Below are positions 57,359 to 64,000 of a stretch of DNA of 64,000 nucleotides, piece by piece. The position numbers were made by a program, and so were the translations under genes. Origin of the DNA: Stenocarpella maydis (Eukaryota > Ascomycota > Sordariomycetes > Diaporthales > Diaporthaceae); the NCBI GenBank assembly GCA_002270565.1, contig NQMI01000001.1, forward strand, positions 463,575 through 527,574, in the 5' to 3' direction. The notes below the pieces were generated by a model. It saw nothing but the letters and a program-made list of their open reading frames with translations. It was not told where the DNA came from and did no database searches. The stretch's first letter is position 1. Every line of letters begins with the position of its first letter.

Positions 57359-59705
57359 GACGGCGGAAGCCCCTTATACGGGGTTTGCGTCTTGGGGGAA
57401 GGAGGAATGAAGATTATGAAGACATCAAGTATGATTAGACGAGGGCTGTGCAAGAGCGCGGGGCGGGAGAAGCCAACCTCTCCCCAAGGATTCTGGGGCA
57501 GCAGCACCCGTTGTTTATCAAGCATGTCGAAAACGGACGATGGGCGCTCGGTGGGGTTGCAAGTAGAAGAAGTATTCCGCAATGTAACCCTGGGAAGGAT
57601 AAGAGAAGCATCCGAGACGAGGTTGCCTCTCTGGCAAAAACTGCCGACGGCCAGGGCCCAGGGCCGTAAACGCAGGTAAGGGAACAGGTTTCCAGTCATG
57701 CGCAGGGCCAAAGGCGCGCCTCCATTTGGCACTGCGCACCTCCAACCCCCCAGGCGCCGATCACAGCACTCCTCGCACGGCCGGGGAGCTTATCTTCTCT
57801 GCCTGTCCTCCTCCTCCTGCCCCTGCTCCTGCTCCTGATCCTTCTGCTGCTCGCTTGCCAGGACGGGACGGCGAGCGGCGATGCGTCAATGCAATGCCTG
57901 CGGGCGCTCAGACGTTGGCTGCCGCGACGCCAGACGTGCAATCAGTGCTTGGCGGGTGCCGCCGGTACGGAGTACGCAGGCTCGGTGCCCCAAACTAAAG
58001 AATTCGTGCGGCGCGAATGAGGCATCCAACTATCGTTTCTGGTGCCATCAATGGTGGAAATGCGGTGATACTTGAGAGTATAAACCAGCGATATGTCTTG
58101 AGCCCATTGTCACTCTGGACTTCAGTATAAGACATGCCGCCGTCCCTCCCATCGAAGAGAGGGTGTGAGAGTGCTGCTGCGAGACCCATGGCGCTGGCTG
58201 CAACTCTATCTGACACCAACCGACAACACGGATACCCATGCGGGTGACAGGGCTACGGCCCCGGGGCCCCGGAAGGGATGCAGGTGGGTGTCCAATCCCG
58301 GACCTCGAGGCGGCCCTGGCAGCCCCTGGCTGCCACTCTGCTAGGAACTGCCCGCAGGCAAGCTCAAACATTAGCGCGCGATGTGGTGCCCGCGACTCTC
58401 CGTATAGGATTACCTCCCGCGATACGGCATCTCGAGCACTGACAGGCGGCCGGCGAGAAGAGTACCTAACCCCACCGTCGGCTCAGTACCAGAATCGGGA
58501 CTTTAGGGTGATTTCCTTATCTTTTCACGACGACCCCAGATTTCATTAAAGACTCTTGTATTTTTTGAATAAGAGTTTACATCCAAATGGATATTTTGAC
58601 GTAATATTTCAGGCACATATTGGTTTTTATTGTTTGGTGATCTAAGCCTCGTTGAAAAGGGATTTTGAACTCTCGCTGGGCTGACAGGCTGGAGCAGTAC
58701 GGGGTACACCTGCCATGATACCCAGACTGCTGTCCCCTATAGGACTTGCAGCTATAGCGCGGGGCCTAAGCCCTATACGTGAGTGTCCGGGATATCATAA
58801 TCTGATACCAGCCACTGATGTTTTAAATCAGTCATTCAGATTGCCAGATCCGGCCTACAGTTCGAATGCGTAAGGGATCCCCGGCACTCAAAAAAGACCA
58901 ATCGCCCTTAAATCTCGCCTGGTTTCGAGTGAAGAGGCGACAATCGCAATTAGATCCAGAGGCATCCCTTTGGGGACCAGAAGAGGACTGCAATATCATA
59001 GTCAGGGATATGGGCCGGGCCAATCATATTACATAGATTCATAGGAACGGAGTGACTTAATTTTGGTAAGTTTTCTAACTATTATAATTGTACCACCCGT
59101 TAACTAAGGTACACTCCAAGAATGATCTAGGTATATAATGCGTGATGGAGATATCCAGGGTCAAAAGCGGAAAACTGGGGTCGTGGCCAAGTCGCGGTGC
59201 TCTTCTGGTCCCCAGAGGGATGCAATACCGAGAAGCTTCATCGACGGTTGCCCAGCCGCACCAAGCCTCAAGATAAGGAAAACGTTTCCCCGGTTTATGC
59301 ATGGCACGCCCCTGCTGCAGCGGACTTGCGTATTAATAGCAGCATGAACCCTGTCGTCCTGCCCACCACGGTCAAGGGGTTTCCCCGAAGCTGGACCACT
59401 GGGTTCGAGATCAGGTCCTCGAATCAGCATTGTCCCCTGGACGAACCACATACACACATCCATCCACAGGGCAAACCGACTCGGTGGGTGTTCCCGTGAA
59501 CAAGCACGGTGATTCTGAAAGGCTCCGTGACAAAAGTTAAATACCATGGCCACCGGCGCAAAAATGCGGCGCGCGCAACTCTCCGTCCGAATGGACCAGG
59601 ATTCCGGCTTCGTCTGAACTTCCCACCCCCGGCGAGCACAAAAAATGGTTCCCCCCAGCCGAGGAGCTGCACTGCTCACTCGCCGGCGACGATATCTAGG
59701 CCTGA
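57359..59705. other. Intergenic with a short inverted repeat, no gene seen
   Basis: The first part is the promoter and leader of the receptor gene. The rest holds no recognisable exon. It contains a 24-bp inverted repeat (58962-58985 and 59200-59223) and one 12-mer taggtatataat (59128-59139). Confidence 0.5.
58962..59223. repeat. 24-bp inverted repeat pair 214 nt apart
   Basis: ctcttctggtcccca begins the right arm (59200-59223). The left arm (58962-58985) is its reverse complement with one mismatch in 24. Similarity fades outside the arms. It could be the tips of a small non-autonomous element, but no target duplication is seen. Confidence 0.6.
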
Positions 59706-59807
59706 TGGACGACCACGGGATCGAACCGTGCACCTCGCGCATTGACTATCTCCTCAGATGAGGCGGTTGGTGCTAAGCGCGCGCTCTACCATATGAGCTA
59801 GACGCAC
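59706..59807 (-). tRNA. tRNA-Ala (anticodon AGC) with a 29-nt intron
   Basis: On the minus strand the D arm gctcatatggtagagc, anticodon arm cgcgc-ttagca/t-gcgcg and T arm cacggttcgatcccgtg fit tRNA-Ala. The anticodon AGC is followed by A37 and then a 29-nt intron at the canonical position before T38. Mature length is 73 nt. The acceptor strands gtgcgtc and gtcgtcc pair at five of seven positions; positions 2-71 (T-C) and 6-67 (T-T) do not. The G3-U70 pair, the main alanine identity element, is kept. The mismatches mean it could be a weakened or pseudo-tRNA. Confidence 0.8.
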
Positions 59808-61937
59808 AGTGATGTTGGGTGGCCTCGATGGGGTGCCCGAGAACAAGAAGGTTTGAAAATTTGCTTGGTTGTGGGTATAATGGGTGGACCGTGGATGGTG
59901 TTGGTGCGCACAAATGTGGGGGTTGCGGCTTGGGAGGCGGTTGGATCGGGCGCACCGAGGTACGGACCGGCCCCGCGTACTGGGCCGAACGGGCCAAGGG
60001 GTTTTTGCTCCGTCCCATTGTCTTTTTCTCTAAACAGGTATATAGGTAGGTCAAGTGGTGCATTTTGAGAACCCTGAGGCAGACCGTAAATCTGAAATGC
60101 CTTTGAGCTGTTGAGAACTTGGAACGCAAGGGGTCTTGGGCTATAATAATGGCTTGGAGACGTGCCCCTCAGCAACCCTTGAGTGGGTTCTGGCGCATGT
60201 GCGAGAAATATTCACGACCTCGCAAGCAGGTTTCTACATCCTTTGGAATCATGCTCATGGAAAGATTAGGTTTGAAACCCGACGTCAAATGATTTGCATC
60301 TCGGTGATTTATAAGCTTAATTACTGTGAAGACCCTGAGCAGTTGCAGAAATTCTCCAGGCCAGTTCATACTCCGGTCCGAAACGCCAGGGTCGCTTGGC
60401 TGATTCCAACGGCCAGCATGTCTCAGCTGGCTTACTAAGTACCTAGTTTCCATGTGGATTGGAGTGTTGAGTTGTTGGTTCTTGTAGCGGATTTGTGGCT
60501 TGAGATTCCGTATCTGATGGAGAGATGGCCCCGGGCTAGTATTAAATACCTACCTGTTATAGGTAAGCTCACAGTCACCATGGAGTTTACGCGCTCGGGC
60601 GATACACAACTCCTGTTCCAGTTGTGCAGTGGGGTATGTGACATCATATACCTCCTCCGAGTACGCGCATGGTGGTTGTGGCACATTGAGCTCGCTCAAA
60701 CTCGAAATGCGATTGATGGCACGATAGCAATGTCACAGTTCTGAGCCCCAGATCACCGGGGAATCCAAGTTTTGGCCCCAGTACGTGACTCGGAGGGCGG
60801 GGAATGGCACCACTGTTTTTGGCTACGGTGGCGCGAGCGACCTTGCCTCGTGATCCTTTGGCTGTCACAGCTGGGTATTATACTGCGTGAGCTGGTGCCG
60901 TAATCCTCAAAGCAAGGAACTGTGACATCTTCACACTGCCAAGAGCAGTCGTACAAAGAATCAAACAAAGGTTACGACAGGGCTGGGCCGGTCAGTGGGT
61001 TCTCCTGGCACATCATGGCACCCCGGCAGATCCTTGTACCATTTGGGTTGCTGCATGGAATTCTACAACACCTGAACCGATATCCTGGAAATTACTATAG
61101 TATTGATGATTATAACCTGGGATGATGGCCATGGCGCTGGCACGATTCATTGAGAAGGCTGGGGGGCTAACAACTACACATGATTCTGACAAGTGAAATA
61201 CGAAGAGTTCCACCGTGGCCATCGTCCTTAAAGACATCATATCAAGCAATACACCCATGGAAGTAACGTTGAACCTATGGTGTGCTGTCTACATTTGTAT
61301 GCGAACGAGGAACACTTCATGTACTTGTTGAAAACTCTGGTTTCTGCCTCTATAAAACTATACACGCGCCCTGGGGAATTTGTGCTGACGCCCAAGGCTG
61401 GAACTTTAGGCTCATGACCGCACGCTCGCTGGATCCTCACCGCAATTATGGTAACCACGGCACAACATACTTAACGAACAGCTCGCTAATATATCCGGTC
61501 GCCCGAACTATGGCAAGGCAAGGAATTGAGATTGCACATGTATTTTCTATCATGGTGAACATTCCCCAGAGATACCATGACCCCCAATCGCGGAATGCTG
61601 TTACGATATAAAAGCAAGGATACTGTACAGTGGTCTAATTGGAGACAAATTCTTCCTTTGAGCAGGCTGACTCTCTCAATATTCAATGCAAATGTGACCT
61701 AGAATGGTTCCTGTTTACCGTTTTCGCGCCGGTTCTGGACACATCCGCTAATTTGCTTAGGGGCCAAGTTAAATAAATCCAAGCCAAGTCTCAGCTTTAC
61801 CTAGGTATATAATCTCAATCCCTTCCAAGACACACATATCTGGAAATTAAAACATACTACGGCGTGTATTACTACAGCCTTTTTTACACTCATATTCCGG
61901 CAAGGTGGTTTTAAATTCATGATCATGTCTTACGCCA
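59808..61937. other. Intergenic, no gene seen
   Basis: No exon or RNA is recognised despite several open frames; none has domain-like sequence or splice support. Contains the third taggtatataat (61802-61813). Confidence 0.45.
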
Positions 61938-62789
61938 TCAAGGTAAACGTTCACCCTTGCGTGTGGCCTGCCCAACCATTGACCCGGTCGTGTCCTCCGC
62001 ATACCGTCTATAAGCCTCGATGTACTGCTCGTCATCGCTCCACGTTTCCTTGACACTCTGCCTGGCGGTAATGGCATCAAACCACTCCTGCCACCTGTCC
62101 CAGGTTCCCGGGTCCTCTGCCCTTGCCTCTTTGATCCCCACGCCCCCGGGCTTGTAGTGGTCAATCAGGAACAGCCTCTTGGCCCAGGGCGCGAGCATGG
62201 CGTCGACAAGGCTGAAGCGCCCGCCGAGGAACCAGGGCCCGCCGCCGTCCATCTCCCTCACGAACGTCGCGATGTTTCGCAGGAACTCGCCCCTCGCATC
62301 CCCGATGCTGTACGCCTTGTCCGGCGTGTGCTGGATGAGCTTGTAGAAGCCCGGGACGATCTTTGTGCTGACGTGGTCGATCCACAGGCGGCACCTCGCG
62401 CGCTCGTACGCGTCCCCGGGGAGCAGCCTGGGCCCGAAGCTGCCCTCGTCGGCGTAGGCCTCGTCCAGGTACTCGCACACGACCTGGCTCTCATACAGCG
62501 GCCTCTGCTCCTTGGCCCCCCCGCCGGCGGCGGCAGCGGGCACGGCAAGGGTGGGGACGAGGCCGCGCGGGTTGAGGGCGAGGAACTCGGGGGCCTTGTG
62601 GTAGGGGTTGATCTCTATATACTGGTGGGGGATCCTCTTCTCGTGCAGGACGATCCAGGAGCGCTGGACAAAGGGGCAGAACCAGCTGCCGTACAGCTTG
62701 AGGGGGTGCTCTTGCGAGTGGGTGGCGGCGAATTTGGCTGCGAGCCCGGATGTGTGTGGCTCTAGGCTGATGTCGACTGGGTTGGGCAT
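61938..62789 (-). CDS. Omega-class-type glutathione S-transferase
   Basis: Thiol transferase/reductase of the GST superfamily using glutathione, acting in detoxification and redox repair. Single exon, 283 aa from ATG 62789. The N-terminal thioredoxin-like domain has the omega active site YGSWFCPFVQRSW, with catalytic Cys38 in place of Tyr/Ser. GSH-binding loop residues follow: NPRGLVPTL and YESQVVCEYLDEAY. The helical C-terminal domain includes FLGGRFSLVDAMLAPWAKR, the usual N-capping box region. An in-frame ATG at 62855 would add a basic 22-residue leader (MILSRIFPPRNLTQPRK) that could direct it to mitochondria; which start is used is open. It is divergent from RRP41, with about 460 nt between the starts. 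Confidence 0.9.
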   Translation of the reverse strand: MPNPVDISLEPHTSGLAAKFAATHSQEHPLKLYGSWFCPFVQRSWIVLHEKRIPHQYIEINPYHKAPEFLALNPRGLVPTLAVPAAAAGGGAKEQRPLYESQVVCEYLDEAYADEGSFGPRLLPGDAYERARCRLWIDHVSTKIVPGFYKLIQHTPDKAYSIGDARGEFLRNIATFVREMDGGGPWFLGGRFSLVDAMLAPWAKRLFLIDHYKPGGVGIKEARAEDPGTWDRWQEWFDAITARQSVKETWSDDEQYIEAYRRYAEDTTGSMVGQATRKGERLP

Positions 62790-63247
62790 CTTGGGCAGTG
62801 TGAGTTTGCGGGGTTGAGTCAAGTTTCGTGGGGGAAATATCCTGGAGAGTATCATGAGAGACAGGCGGTATGAGGAGAATATGCTGAGAGGAAAATTAGA
62901 TGTGAGATGAGAGATGAGAGACCATCATCACCTGCCTCATCCATGGTTTGTCTCCCCACGTCATGTCGATGCTATAAGAGATCACACCCCTGCCACTGCA
63001 ACGCTACGACGGGGGTTCCCTGCACCTAAGAAAGCCCCACCAAAATTTCCATCGAGCTTCCAGAGCTTCAATCGTCCTCGGTTCGTCTGCTTGCATCCCC
63101 TCGACAACCCACAACCAACCTCCCACCACACATAGATACAGCCCCCGTCCCCTCTCTCTCACGCCCTCTTTTTAATATTCGCAAGGCTACTCTCACTAAT
63201 CTTCATCGACCAAAAAAAGAAAAAAAAATCAAAGGGCACCCGACGCA
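62790..63247. promoter_or_regulatory. Shared upstream region of GST (-) and RRP41 (+)
   Basis: Divergent intergenic region of about 460 nt. The RRP41 side is C/T-rich (ctctctctcacgccctcttt) and ends in an A-rich leader directly before ATG 63248. Specific factor sites are not identified. Confidence 0.5.
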
Positions 63248-64000
63248 ATGCCCCTCGACACATCCTCCTACTCCCTCGCCCTGCTGCGCGTCGACGGCCG
63301 GCGGTGGAACGAGCTCCGGAGGTGCCACGCCCAGATCCGCACCCAGGCCGCCGCCGACGGGTCCAGCTACCTCGAGATGGGCAATACCAAGGTCATGTGC
63401 GTCGTCAACGGGCCGACCGACCAACAATCCGCACGGCGCGCCGGGGGAGGAGGCGGCGGCGGTGGCCAGCGGTCCGAGCAAGACAAGGAGGCCGAGGTGG
63501 CCGTGAGCATAGTAATCGCGGGGTTCAGCAGCGTGGACCGGAAGCGGAGGGGCCGGGGTGACAAGTACGTGTGCCGGTGTGCCCTTACGAAAGAAACAAA
63601 ACCACACAGCAGCAACACCCAGAGAGGACGGGGAGTAGTTGGATGAATCATGATTAGAGGAACCGTATACGCTGACAACGTCCCAACCATAACCAAACAG
63701 GCGGATCTCCGAGATGCAGACGACCCTCTCTCACGCCCTCTCCTCGACCCTCCACACCCACCTCTACCCGCACAGCACCATCTCCTTCTCCCTGCACGTC
63801 CTCTCGCAGGACGGCTCCCTCCTCGCCTGCCTCATCAACGCCGCCGCCCTCGCCGCCGCCGACGCAGGCATCCCCATGACCGACTACCTCGCCGCCTGCA
63901 CGGCGGGCTCGACCTCGTCGCACGCCGCCGGCGACGACGGCGCCGACCCGCTGCTGGACCTCAACCAGCAGGAGGAGCAGGAGCTGCCGGGCCTGACGGT
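63248..64000 (+). CDS. RRP41: Exosome core subunit RRP41/SKI6 (RNase PH fold), 3' end outside the window
   Basis: Component of the nine-subunit RNA exosome ring, which threads RNA for 3'-5' decay in nucleus and cytoplasm. Exon 1 (63248-63564) encodes MPLDTSSYSLALLRVDGRRW, NELRRCHAQI, SSYLEMGNTKVMCVVNGPT, then a glycine-rich insertion (RRAGGGGGGGGQ) and AEVAVSIVIAGFSS. A phase-2 GT-AG intron (63565-63700) leads to exon 2 from 63701: KRISEMQTTLSHALSSTLHT, FSLHVLSQDGSLLACLINAA and ALAAADAGIPMTDYLAACT. This order matches eukaryotic Rrp41, which like its partners lacks phosphorolytic activity in fungi. The gene runs off the window end, so the C-terminal part is not seen. The Gly-rich insert and a short acidic insert (DDGADPLLDLNQQEEQ) lengthen the loops. 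Confidence 0.92.

Noticed and set aside
62157..62765. 202-aa plus-strand frame opposite the GST
   Set aside because: Antisense shadow; the minus strand has a clear omega GST.
1..64000. CRISPR array, operon or bacterial ribosome-binding sites
   Set aside because: None seen; the window is clearly eukaryotic with spliced genes.

Overview
The window comes from a filamentous ascomycete, most likely a Sordariomycete. Its genes are split by short (about 45-150 nt) GT-AG introns. The families present are typical of that group: a Zn2Cys6 regulator, a 2EXR protein, two Pth11/SAT4-type seven-helix proteins, a DUF7025-type AAA+ ATPase, a hybrid histidine kinase, an OPT transporter, GPI-anchored and small Cys-rich secreted proteins, an omega-type GST and an RNase PH-type exosome subunit. 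There are two 19-N assembly gaps (725-743 and 48159-48177), both flanked by homopolymers.

Layout. 0.8-3.3 kb: OPT transporter (-). 4.9-5.3 kb: a short transposon derivative abutting a broken GH43 glycosidase (-). 7.4-8.7 kb: FAD monooxygenase (-). 9.4-14.8 kb: a decayed zinc alcohol dehydrogenase (+), a rhodopsin-like membrane protein (+), an SRPBCC protein with a premature TAG (+) and a truncated SDR (-), followed by an AT-rich island. 16.8-22.4 kb: 2EXR protein, TAP-like hydrolase and Cys-rich type I membrane protein (all -). 24.4-28.7 kb: a hybrid histidine kinase (+) with a frame break before its receiver domain. 29.9-35.2 kb: an AAA+ ATPase pseudogene (-) split by a 2.1-kb decayed TIR element, head-to-head with a broken NACHT/STAND-like gene (+). 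35.7-46.6 kb: glycosylasparaginase, a secreted orphan, a Zn2Cys6 factor (-), an 8-cysteine mini-protein and a GPI-anchored repeat protein. 49.4 kb: tRNA-Gly(UCC). 51-57.4 kb: sugar transporter (+), AIF/FSP1-like oxidoreductase (-) and Pth11-like receptor (-). 59.7 kb: intron-containing tRNA-Ala(AGC) (-). 61.9-64 kb: omega GST (-) divergent from RRP41 (+, cut by the window end).

The genes do not form one pathway. The dominant signal is gene decay: at least six genes carry frame breaks, stops or truncations, and several stops fit C-to-T change at CpA, as in repeat-induced point mutation (RIP). The most notable structures are a full-length and a deleted copy of the same TIR element lying in or against two genes, the head-to-head AAA+/STAND-like relic pair, and two multi-exon secreted proteins that are easy to miss because their exons are short. 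Single-base frame breaks could also be assembly errors, since the sequence has many long homopolymers.
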